Below, piece by piece: positions 1-6,070 of a stretch of 12,790 nt of DNA (the first letter of the stretch is position 1; every line of letters begins with the position of its first letter). Position numbers and translations under genes: made by a program. The notes under the pieces were generated by a model. That model worked only from the letters and a program-made list of their open reading frames with translations. It ran no database searches and was not told where the DNA came from. The stretch spans positions 65,318 to 78,107 of the forward strand of contig DKDC01000033.1 of assembly GCA_002451695.1 (NCBI GenBank), given 5' to 3'. This stretch comes from Prevotellaceae bacterium UBA6858 (GTDB taxonomy: Bacteria > Bacteroidota > Bacteroidia > Bacteroidales > Bacteroidaceae).

Positions 1-127
1 ACATCAGACCTTTTTTTGCCGTTTTCAAACATCTGAAAAACAACGTCTTGCAAAAGCGTCCGAAATGAGTGTTCAACCTTGGCAGTCAGGCACTTGGCTT
101 TTACGCGGCAAAACGCGCCTTTTCGGG
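1..127 (+). repeat. Interspersed intergenic repeat, copy A (left end cut by the window)
   Basis: Begins ACATCAGACC plus a T run. It aligns through a CATCTGAAA block, a CTTGCAAA block and a TCCGAAA block to copy B at 3252 onward, and then shares CACTTGGCTTT (91-101 versus 3343-3353) and CTTTTCGGG (119-127 versus 3371-3379) at nearly the same spacing. The first 16 bases also occur inverted at 7371-7386 and 12775-12790. Copy A starts at what is unit 4 of the 21-nt array in copies B and C, so units 1-3 would lie just outside the window. Function unknown; it sits upstream of the deacetylase promoter. Confidence 0.7.
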
Positions 128-149
128 GCGGACGAAACGAAATCCGCCC
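126..149. other. Small perfect hairpin in the gene-free leader
   Basis: GGGCGGA (126-132) pairs with TCCGCCC (143-149) around a 10-nt A-rich loop. No T tract follows on the + strand, so it is not a convincing terminator of anything in the window. A second short symmetric motif, TAGGAA-A-TTCCTA, lies at 187-199 and could be an operator. Apart from these, repeat copy A and the promoter, I see nothing in the 348-base leader. Confidence 0.35.
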
Positions 150-301
150 AAGCGCACACCTGCAAAATCTTACGGCTTGCAAAACGTAGGAAATTCCTAT
201 CCCTCCACGTAATAGCACGAACGCCATATACCAAGTGGCATATTACAAGTCATTTCCACACCTTTCGCATCCGCACAACAGAATTGCCGCAACGTACACT
301 A

Positions 302-328
302 TTGGTTGGCATTTTATTTATAACTTTG
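302..328 (+). promoter_or_regulatory. Candidate Bacteroidota promoter for the deacetylase/FkbH genes
   Basis: TAACTTTG at 321-328 matches the Bacteroidota -7 consensus TAnnTTTG and lies 20 nt before the ATG at 349. The upstream element is weak: TTGG at 302-305, about 15 nt before the -7 box, where about 19 nt is usual. The same octamer TAACTTTG precedes the SGNH hydrolase and gltX. Confidence 0.5.
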
Positions 329-348
329 CATCAGAAGATAATATACTT

Positions 349-1156
349 ATGATTAACAAAAACATACCCCTAATCAATTTCAGCTTCGATGACGGAAGAG
401 AGGACAACTACACAATGGCGTACCCTATATTAAAGAAATTGTCCATCCCAGCCACCATAAATATAACAACCAGATTTATAAGCAGTTCTACCCCCCCCCA
501 TTAAGCTAACCCAAGCGTCTCCGCTCACCCTGCCCCAACTTCGTGAGCTTTTCCATGACCCGCTGATAGAAATAGCCGGACATGGCGCATACCACAGGAA
601 TACGATTACCGACATCGTACAAGGCATAGAAGAACTCTTCGGTATGCTTGACACACAAGCCTTGTACAAAGGCGCAAACGGCTTTGCCAGCCCGGGTTCG
701 GGACTTACCCGGGAAGAATACATGAAGATTGCGCCGCAGCTCAAAGCCAGCAACATTGCATACGTGCGCACATCCTTACGATACAAGTCCTTCCCCCAAA
801 CAAAAACATTGCTCAGAAAGCTGTCCCGCGTAGTGCCAGCCCCATTCATATACGCCCAAGCCTACCGGGACACCCTTATTGACGAAGTAAAAGACGGTTT
901 CCTGTACAGCGTGCCTGTGCTGTCGTCAATATCGCCTTCAGAAATTTTTGCACTAATCAACACAGCCGTCAAAAAGGGCAAATCTTTGATTTTAATGATG
1001 CACAGCATAGTTCCGGACGGCGGCGTAAGAGACCCGTGGGACTATGAAATTGGCAAGTTTGCCGCCGTGTGCCAAAAAGTCGCACAGCTGCGTAGCGAAA
1101 ACAAGATAGAGACAAAAACTTCAATGGACATCTTCAATCATTACAAGAATGTTTGA
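349..1156 (+). pseudogene. NodB-like polysaccharide deacetylase, frame broken at a C9 tract (possibly phase-variable)
   Basis: As written, translation from ATG 349 stops after 51 residues at 502-504, just past nine C (491-499). The + frame starting at 500 continues open to the TGA at 1154-1156. Removing one C would give a single 268-residue protein, a normal length for this family. Motifs lie on both sides of the break: SFDDG near residues 12-16 (catalytic/metal Asp), HGAYH at about 78-82 (metal His pair), FASPGSG at about 112-118, and LMMHS with His at about 218. These are the NodB signatures of metal-dependent de-N- or de-O-acetylases acting on cell-surface or secreted polysaccharide. No signal peptide is visible, so a cytoplasmic substrate or intermediate is possible. 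The end overlaps the next gene by 8 nt. Alternatives are a true pseudogene or a sequencing error in the homopolymer. Family call confident; expression state unknown. Confidence 0.75.
491..499 (+). repeat. C9 homopolymer tract inside the deacetylase gene
   Basis: Nine consecutive C, the longest homopolymer I noticed in any coding region here. Its length sets the frame: 9 C gives TAA two codons later, while 8 C gives continuous NodB coding sequence (…STPP then IKLTQ…). Mononucleotide tracts of this length are classical slipped-strand contingency sites in other bacteria; whether this one varies is not visible from one sequence. Confidence 0.85.
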
Positions 1157-2876
1157 TTTCGTATTCTCTTCACGGCAACCGTTGAGGTTCGTCAAATCCT
1201 TAAAGGCGCATACGCACGATAAGGAAAACGGCATCATCCCCGTGGTTTGGACAGAACATTGCATTGAGTGCTCGGCACCGCGATGCTATGTCTCATGCCA
1301 GCGTTTTTCACCACGCCGCGACGGACACTGCGTGCGCATAGCAAACGGCATAACTCCCACATCCGGCAAACCGGCTGCCGTGGAAGTAAACTTTCTTCCG
1401 TGGTCGAAAATAGAATGCCTGGTTTCGGGGAAGCCAACAAGCAGTTCCACGTATTTTAGGATTTACAAAGCCATAACAATATTAGGTGTGATGGTCGATT
1501 TTGCGGCAAGGCTTTTTCCTGCGCCAAAGGTCAGGGCTTTTCTTTACGACGGCTGGTTCAGCGCAAGGCAAAAGTTTCTTTCAAGACTTGGCAAAGGGCG
1601 GCTTGATGTGCCGTTGGTATTGACTGCAAGCATCTCTGGCATCGAAAAGCCAGTTTCATTGCTCATAGACTTGATAAGTCCGAACAAACTGTTGTTCCGC
1701 CAGAAAGCGGTAATAAGCCCAAGCCGGAACACGTTTGCCATAGACATTCCGCCATACGCGGACATGAAAAATCTCACATTCCTGAACATCCACCCGGCAG
1801 ACGCGGAGGAAAACGTAAGGTTAGTCTTTGAAAAACTTATTCTCAGAACAAAAAACGCCAACGAGGGCAAAAAGGCAAAACTGGTTGTCTGGGATCTCGA
1901 CAATACCTTGTGGGACGGAACTCTTGTTGAAAATTCCGGCATCACGCTACGGCAAGATTTCGCGGAACTGATAAGGGAATTGGATTCCAAGGGCATAGTG
2001 AACAGCATTGCGTCCAAGAACAACTTTGAACAGGCATGGGCAAAGCTACAGTCCATGAAGTTGGACGAGTTTTTCGTTTTTCCGAAAATAAACTGGGAAC
2101 CGAAAAGCGTCAATCTGGCAAAAACCATACAGCAAATGAACATAAATCCCGACACAGTGGTTTTTGTCGATGACAATCCCGTTGAAAGGCACGAGATAAA
2201 CCTGCGTCTGCCGTCTGTCACCACGGTCGCGCCCGAAGAAATCACCGCCTTGTCAAAAGGGAAACGTTTCGATGTCATCGTAACCGATGATGCGCGCAAA
2301 AGGCGGGGTACATACAGAATGCTCGAGTCGATACAAAAAGAAGAGGATGCTTGGGATGGGGATTACAATGACTTCATCGCACATTGCAAAATAGAATTAA
2401 AAGTGTCGCACCCAACCGCCCAAAACATCGGTCGCTGCCACGAGCTGCTCCAACGGACAAACCAGCTCAATTCTTCCGGCAGACGGCTCTCGTATGAAGA
2501 AGTTTGCAATATGGCTTTCAACGACGATTCCTCACAAGGGTATGTGCTGAAAGCGGCGGACAAGTTCGGAGACTACGGAATAGTCGGTTTTCTTTTGGCA
2601 AGCACCAGCGGGAAAACTCCGCGCATTACGGACTTCGTTATTTCGTGCCGCGTGGCAAACCGCAAAATAGAACCCACGCTGATAAATGCCTTGGCAAATA
2701 TGTACGGAGGCAAAATTGAGTTTTGCTACAAGAACACAGGGCTTAACGAACCCATGCACAGAATAATTGATGAACTTTCCATGATAAAGGAAGCGGAATT
2801 GCACGACACAACCATTTACCTCCATAACTACAACCCCGAATACCCGCACATAGTCTCCATTTCATTCATGAAATAA
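1149..2876 (+). CDS. FkbH-like HAD-IIIC family protein with N-terminal Cys motif
   Basis: 575 residues. The HAD core starts with VVWDLDNTLWDG (catalytic pair Asp249/Asp251), then SIASKNN (286-292) and FVDDNPVER (339-347). The C-terminal region carries hallmarks of FkbH-type proteins: RTNQLN (436-441), DKFGDYGIVGF (471-481) and SCRVANRKIE (499-508). Such proteins handle acyl or glyceryl groups on carrier proteins, or serve surface-glycan pathways; the substrate here is unknown. The first 240 residues are extra: a Cys cluster, C38-x2-C41-x4-C46-x3-C50 with C61, that looks like a metal or Fe-S site, then a strand-rich stretch (about 80-235) that may be a beta-sandwich (inference). The ATG at 1149 overlaps the deacetylase stop, suggesting translational coupling, so the state of the C tract upstream could affect its expression. 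GC is lower than in the housekeeping genes. HAD call strong; exact role open. Confidence 0.85.
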   Translation: MFDFVFSSRQPLRFVKSLKAHTHDKENGIIPVVWTEHCIECSAPRCYVSCQRFSPRRDGHCVRIANGITPTSGKPAAVEVNFLPWSKIECLVSGKPTSSSTYFRIYKAITILGVMVDFAARLFPAPKVRAFLYDGWFSARQKFLSRLGKGRLDVPLVLTASISGIEKPVSLLIDLISPNKLLFRQKAVISPSRNTFAIDIPPYADMKNLTFLNIHPADAEENVRLVFEKLILRTKNANEGKKAKLVVWDLDNTLWDGTLVENSGITLRQDFAELIRELDSKGIVNSIASKNNFEQAWAKLQSMKLDEFFVFPKINWEPKSVNLAKTIQQMNINPDTVVFVDDNPVERHEINLRLPSVTTVAPEEITALSKGKRFDVIVTDDARKRRGTYRMLESIQKEEDAWDGDYNDFIAHCKIELKVSHPTAQNIGRCHELLQRTNQLNSSGRRLSYEEVCNMAFNDDSSQGYVLKAADKFGDYGIVGFLLASTSGKTPRITDFVISCRVANRKIEPTLINALANMYGGKIEFCYKNTGLNEPMHRIIDELSMIKEAELHDTTIYLHNYNPEYPHIVSISFMK

Positions 2877-2984
2877 CAGTGTTAGCAGTTCCCCCTCAAC
2901 GAGTACGATTCTCTTTGCGAAGCCCCGGCATACCAACACCGCAGCAAGCGCATGAGCAATTATTAATCAGAAAATTGCGCCGCC

Positions 2985-3094
2985 GTAGGGGCGTATGGCA
3001 TACGCCCTGAATTGCGCGGGTTTGCGGTGTTATGGCGGCGATTTGCGGTGCGGTTCATGCGGTGGCGTACAGGGCGTATGCAATACGCCCCTAC
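2985..3094. repeat. REP/MITE-like nested palindrome with 25-nt inverted arms
   Basis: The left arm 2985-3009 and right arm 3070-3094 are inverted copies with one mismatch in 25. Each arm is itself nearly palindromic: the GGGGCGTAT half faces ATACGCCC. The 60-nt interior is rich in GCGG words. This is the shape of a REP pair or a tiny non-autonomous element, and it could fold as one long hairpin or two short ones. It lies after the FkbH stop, where it might protect or end that transcript, but there is no T tract. No transposase is present in the window. Confidence 0.75.
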
Positions 3095-3188
3095 ATATAT
3101 ACCGTATGCAATCAATATACAACGTAGATCGTTAATATAATTTACGCAAAACCAAAATCGCTTGCTTTTCCAAAACACGCCGAAAATT

Positions 3189-3379
3189 ACATTTGACGTA
3201 GGAAAAACTATGTCCTATGCAGGAAAAATTATATCAGACATAATTCAAACTACATCAGACATAATTTTCACCGTTGCAAGCATCTGAAAGCCAATGCCTT
3301 ATAAATACATCCAAAAATAATGATTTAGCTCTGGTTTTCAAGCACTTGGCTTTATTCGCAATGGGGCGGGCTTTTCGGG
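3189..3379 (+). repeat. Interspersed intergenic repeat, copy B, with 21-nt degenerate units
   Basis: Units start at 3189, 3210, 3231 and 3252. The first three are exactly 21 nt, and all begin ATRT or ACAT followed by variants of CAGAC and an A-rich run. The segment 3224-3260 (37 nt) is identical to the reverse complement of 7378-7414 in copy C. After unit 4 come GCAAGCATCTGAAA (3276-3289), a TCCAAAA block and CACTTGGCTTT (3343-3353), shared with copy A. With the palindrome at 2985-3094 and the terminator at 3422-3453, this accounts for most of the gene-free stretch 2877-3487. Confidence 0.75.
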
Positions 3380-3417
3380 ACTAATGGAATAACGGATAAA
3401 AACAGCATTCATGAAAC

Positions 3418-3453
3418 AAAAAAGTCTGACGTGATTTTTTCCACGTCAGACTT
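3418..3453 (-). terminator. Rho-independent terminator after the SIMPL gene
   Basis: Perfect 12-bp stem: AAGTCTGACGTG (3422-3433) pairs with CACGTCAGACTT (3442-3453) around an 8-nt loop. Read on the - strand, the stem is followed by a T run, and it lies 35 nt past the SIMPL stop. The stem carries TCTGACGTG, close to the TCTGATGT core of the interspersed repeat, so it may derive from that family. Confidence 0.8.
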
Positions 3454-3487
3454 GCTTCAAACTGCATCAAAGCTTGTTTTTGCGCTG

Positions 3488-4189
3488 TCAGTTGTCGAGA
3501 TAGTAGTCCACGGTTGTAACGACCCTCACCTCCTTTATGTAGGGAGTGTTAGAGTCGCGGCTGTCTATGGAGAAAAGCCCCTGCTGCGCCGACTTTATCT
3601 TTCCGAGCTTGCTTCCGCTGTCCTTTGCGAACTTCTCCGCCGCCTCGCGTGCGTTCTTGGTGGCCTGCTCTATCATCTGCGGCTTAATCTTGTTGAGGCT
3701 CGTGAAGTCGAACTGTATCTGCGAACTGTAGTCGTTGGGGGCGATTGCTATTCCCTCCGACAGCAGCTCCCCCGTGCGCGTCATCAACGCCCTCACCCTG
3801 TCAACGTCGGAGGACGACACGGTGGTTACGGATGTCGCATTGTAACGCTCCCTGTTGCGGTTGTCGTTGTACTCGTTTGTCCAAAGGTCGGTTACCTGCG
3901 GTGCGCCGGTGGTGATGTCCGAAGCCTTTATGCCATTGCGCGTGAGGAACGCGGCTATCTTCCTGTTTGCCGTTGAGATGTCGCGGTAAACCGCGCCGAG
4001 ATCGTTGCCCACCGTCTTGTAGGTGAGAGGCCAGATAACGCGGTCGGCTTTCACCTCCTTCTCCGCCAGTCCGCGCACGCTCACAAACCTGTCGCGCTTT
4101 GCAAGGCTGTTGATGCCGTTGTAAATGAAAACGCCGAGCAGTGCAAGACCCACTGCGAGGATTGCCGATTCGATTCTAAGATTTTTCAT
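3488..4189 (-). CDS. Membrane-anchored SIMPL-domain (DUF541) protein
   Basis: 233 residues. A short N-terminal leader is followed by one hydrophobic segment (about 8-26: SAILAVGLALLGVFIYNGI), then a polar domain with the SIMPL-like pattern: VSVRGLAEKEVKADRVIW (37-53), …ASDITTG…, …DVDRVRALM…, and a conserved helix with the ARE motif (about 174-190). The anchor suggests the domain faces the periplasm. SIMPL proteins are of uncertain function; relatives include BP26/OMP28 and YggE, linked to envelope or oxidative stress in some species. The start codon follows dusB's stop by 15 nt, with a Shine-Dalgarno-like AGGAG (complement of 4192-4196) only 2 nt before ATG. It probably shares the dusB transcript, which ends at the hairpin 3422-3453. 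Confidence 0.85.
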   Translation of the reverse strand: MKNLRIESAILAVGLALLGVFIYNGINSLAKRDRFVSVRGLAEKEVKADRVIWPLTYKTVGNDLGAVYRDISTANRKIAAFLTRNGIKASDITTGAPQVTDLWTNEYNDNRNRERYNATSVTTVSSSDVDRVRALMTRTGELLSEGIAIAPNDYSSQIQFDFTSLNKIKPQMIEQATKNAREAAEKFAKDSGSKLGKIKSAQQGLFSIDSRDSNTPYIKEVRVVTTVDYYLDN

Positions 4190-4204
4190 GACTCCTATGA
4201 ATGT

Positions 4205-5251
4205 TTAAGGGTTAATATTCTCGTTTCCTTGTTCAAGCAAAGGGCGCGTACCCTCCATCAGCCCGAGCATCTCGTCGATGTTCTCCGAGCGAAGCATCGC
4301 TATGCGCGTCGCCCTGAAGTCGCGTATGCCCTTGAAAAGCGGGGAGGCGGCTATGTGGCGGCGCATATGTATCAGTCCGCCGACCGTTCCGTTTCTCTCC
4401 ACGCTGCGGCGCACCTCGTCCATAAGCACATCGAGCTTCCAGTCGAGCGAGAGCGGCTCGTGGGGGGATTTTATCACATTGCCGGGCGGGCCGGGCGGGC
4501 CGGACGCCTCCTTGCCGAGCGAACGGTTTATCTCGGCGAAAATCCACGGCCTGCCGAATGTGGCGCGCCCCACCATTATCCCGTCAACGCCAGTCTCCTC
4601 GAAACGCCGCCTTGCAACCTCACCCGAAGTTACGTCGCCGTTGCCTATTATCGGGATGTGGATGCGCGGGTTTGCCTTTACGCGGCGTATTGGCTCCCAG
4701 TCCGCCTCGCCGTTATACACCTGCGAACGTGTGCGGCCGTGGATGGTGAGCGCCTGAATGCCGCAGTCCTGCAACTGCTCGGCAAGCTGCCCGATTATTA
4801 TATTGTCGTGATCCCAGCCCAGGCGGGTCTTGGCGGTAACAGGTATGTCCACGGCATCTACAACCGCCCTTGCGATTTCGAGCATCAGCGGCACGTTGCG
4901 CAGCAGACCCGCCCCCGCGCCTTTTCCGGCGACCTTCCTGACCGGGCAGCCGAAGTTCATGTCGAGCACGTCGGGATGCGCCTGTTCCACGACAATCCTC
5001 GCCGCGTCGGCCATGGCTTCGGGCAGTTTGCCGTATATCTGCATCGCCACCGGACGCTCCCCGCCGTCAACTTCGAGCTTTGCGAGGCTCTTGTTCACCA
5101 TTCTGACAAGCGCGTCGCTCGACACAAACTCCGAATAAACCATTGCCGCACCCATCCGGCGGCACAAAGCCCTGAACGGAGCGTCGGTAACGTCCTCCAT
5201 CGGCGCAAGCATGACGGGGCGGTCGCCCAAATCTATCTTCCCAATCTTCAT
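4205..5251 (-). CDS. dusB: tRNA-dihydrouridine synthase, DusB type
   Basis: 348 residues, normal family length. Flavin enzyme reducing uridine to dihydrouridine in the tRNA D-loop or nearby positions. Seen in order: LAPMEDVTDAPFR (15-27, FMN-binding start), EFVSSDAL (41-48), MNFGCPVRKV (98-107, catalytic Cys102), AKTRLGW (140-146, Lys141), IHGRTRSQ (170-177, His171), IGNGDV (202-207) and GVDGIMVGRATFGRPWIF (221-238). The C-terminal helical region with HMRRHIAASPLFKG (295-308) fits Bacteroidota members. Odd point: a Gly/Pro linker, GPPGPPG, at 251-257 between barrel and helical domain, encoded by a 9-nt tandem repeat. Assignment to DusB rather than another Dus subfamily rests on overall resemblance. 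Confidence 0.93.
   Translation of the reverse strand: MKIGKIDLGDRPVMLAPMEDVTDAPFRALCRRMGAAMVYSEFVSSDALVRMVNKSLAKLEVDGGERPVAMQIYGKLPEAMADAARIVVEQAHPDVLDMNFGCPVRKVAGKGAGAGLLRNVPLMLEIARAVVDAVDIPVTAKTRLGWDHDNIIIGQLAEQLQDCGIQALTIHGRTRSQVYNGEADWEPIRRVKANPRIHIPIIGNGDVTSGEVARRRFEETGVDGIMVGRATFGRPWIFAEINRSLGKEASGPPGPPGNVIKSPHEPLSLDWKLDVLMDEVRRSVERNGTVGGLIHMRRHIAASPLFKGIRDFRATRIAMLRSENIDEMLGLMEGTRPLLEQGNENINP
4482..4503. repeat. 9-nt tandem repeat inside dusB
   Basis: CCGGGCGGG occurs twice back to back (4482-4490, 4491-4499) plus a partial third copy. On the coding strand it encodes the GPPGPPG linker of DusB. Because the unit is a multiple of three, copy changes would lengthen or shorten the linker without breaking the frame. 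Confidence 0.8.
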
Positions 5252-5256
5252 TTGGG

Positions 5257-5264
5257 CAAAAATA
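5257..5264 (-). promoter_or_regulatory. Candidate -7 element for dusB
   Basis: On the - strand the sequence reads TATTTTTG, matching TAnnTTTG, only 5 nt before the dusB ATG. A TTTTTGG lies about 23 nt further upstream. If used, transcription would begin at or next to the start codon, giving a nearly leaderless mRNA. Weak evidence. Confidence 0.3.
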
Positions 5265-5311
5265 CTATTTTATTCATTCACCGCATCCAAAAATGCAGCC
5301 TCACAATGTTT

Positions 5312-5338
5312 ATTGTTCATAAAAAACGCTTAACTTTG
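5312..5338 (+). promoter_or_regulatory. Candidate Bacteroidota promoter for the SGNH hydrolase/DUF1080 pair
   Basis: TAACTTTG at 5331-5338 fits the -7 consensus and lies 24 nt before ATG 5363. The upstream element is imprecise (ATTG at 5312-5315, 15 nt away). It lies in the 111-nt divergent spacer shared with dusB. Confidence 0.5.
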
Positions 5339-5362
5339 CGAAGAACAAAACCATTGGCCAAA

Positions 5363-6055
5363 ATGAATACCATAAACAAGATTGCCGCAACGCTGCTTTT
5401 CGCCTCCGCATTCACGGGAATATGGGCGCAAAAGGGCGACTGGGCGCAGTTCGGACGCTATGCAGCCGACAACGAAACCGTAAAGCAACTTCCGCAGGAG
5501 CAACGCCGCGTCGTGTTCTTCGGAAACTCGATAACCGACAACTGGGCGAAATACCGCCAGGACTTCTTCAAGAAAAACGGATACATAGGGCGCGGCATCT
5601 CGGGCCAGACCACGTACAAATACATTGTGCGCCTGCGGGAGGACGTGATAAACCTGAAGCCGAAATACGTCGTTATAGGCGGGGCGATTAACGACATCGC
5701 CGAAAACACAAACCCATACGACGAGGACATAACCATGGGCAACATAATCTCAATCGTGGAGCTTCTGAAGGCAAACAAGATAAAGCCAATCATTGCGAGC
5801 GTGCTTCCGGCGGCGTGCATACCCTGGGACAAAAACATCAAGAACGTTCCCGAGAAGGTGGCTTCGCTCAACGCCCGGCTCAAGGCTTACGCCAAGAAAA
5901 ACCATATTGTTTACGCCGACTACTATCCCCTGCTCGTCAGCGGCGAAGACCGCGCGCTCAGCCCCAAATACACGAGAGACGGCGTGCACCCAACTTCGGC
6001 TGGATATGAAGTAATGGAAAATTACATACAGAGCATACTCAAAAAACTTTTGTAA
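5363..6055 (+). CDS. Secreted SGNH/GDSL-family hydrolase
   Basis: 230 residues from ATG 5363. The frame is open further upstream through the dusB antisense strand, but the promoter and signal peptide fix this start. Signal peptide: MNTINK, then a hydrophobic core and a likely cut after about residue 22 (GIWA-Q). SGNH blocks: FFGNSITDN (52-60, nucleophile Ser56), GRGISGQTT (76-84, block II Gly), IGGAINDIA (105-113, Asn110, replacing the usual GND word) and DGVHP (206-210, Asp206/His209). It resembles the lipase_GDSL_2 group, whose bacterial members often remove acetyl or other acyl groups from glycans; the substrate is not predictable here. It is 15 nt upstream of the DUF1080 gene, so the two are probably co-transcribed and act outside the inner membrane. 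Confidence 0.9.
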   Translation: MNTINKIAATLLFASAFTGIWAQKGDWAQFGRYAADNETVKQLPQEQRRVVFFGNSITDNWAKYRQDFFKKNGYIGRGISGQTTYKYIVRLREDVINLKPKYVVIGGAINDIAENTNPYDEDITMGNIISIVELLKANKIKPIIASVLPAACIPWDKNIKNVPEKVASLNARLKAYAKKNHIVYADYYPLLVSGEDRALSPKYTRDGVHPTSAGYEVMENYIQSILKKLL

Positions 6056-6070
6056 CACCAATCACCAAAC

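Noticed and set aside
65..352. 95-codon open frame in the leader
   Set aside because: It runs through repeat copy A and the candidate promoter and overlaps the deacetylase start; no motif or ribosome site.
2963..3178. 71-codon open frame on the - strand over the nested palindrome
   Set aside because: Its coding content is the repeat itself; such short frames arise wherever this kind of palindrome occurs.
3189..3272. 21-nt repeat array as a CRISPR
   Set aside because: Units are contiguous, with no unique spacers between conserved repeats, are few and diverged, and no cas genes are present.
3431..3976. 181-codon open frame on the + strand across the SIMPL gene
   Set aside because: It starts inside a terminator hairpin and is antisense to a recognised family member.
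4229..5362. Long open frame on the + strand through dusB that runs in frame into the SGNH hydrolase
   Set aside because: It is antisense to a complete dusB with intact catalytic residues and has no domain signature of its own. The hydrolase's signal peptide and promoter place its start at 5363.
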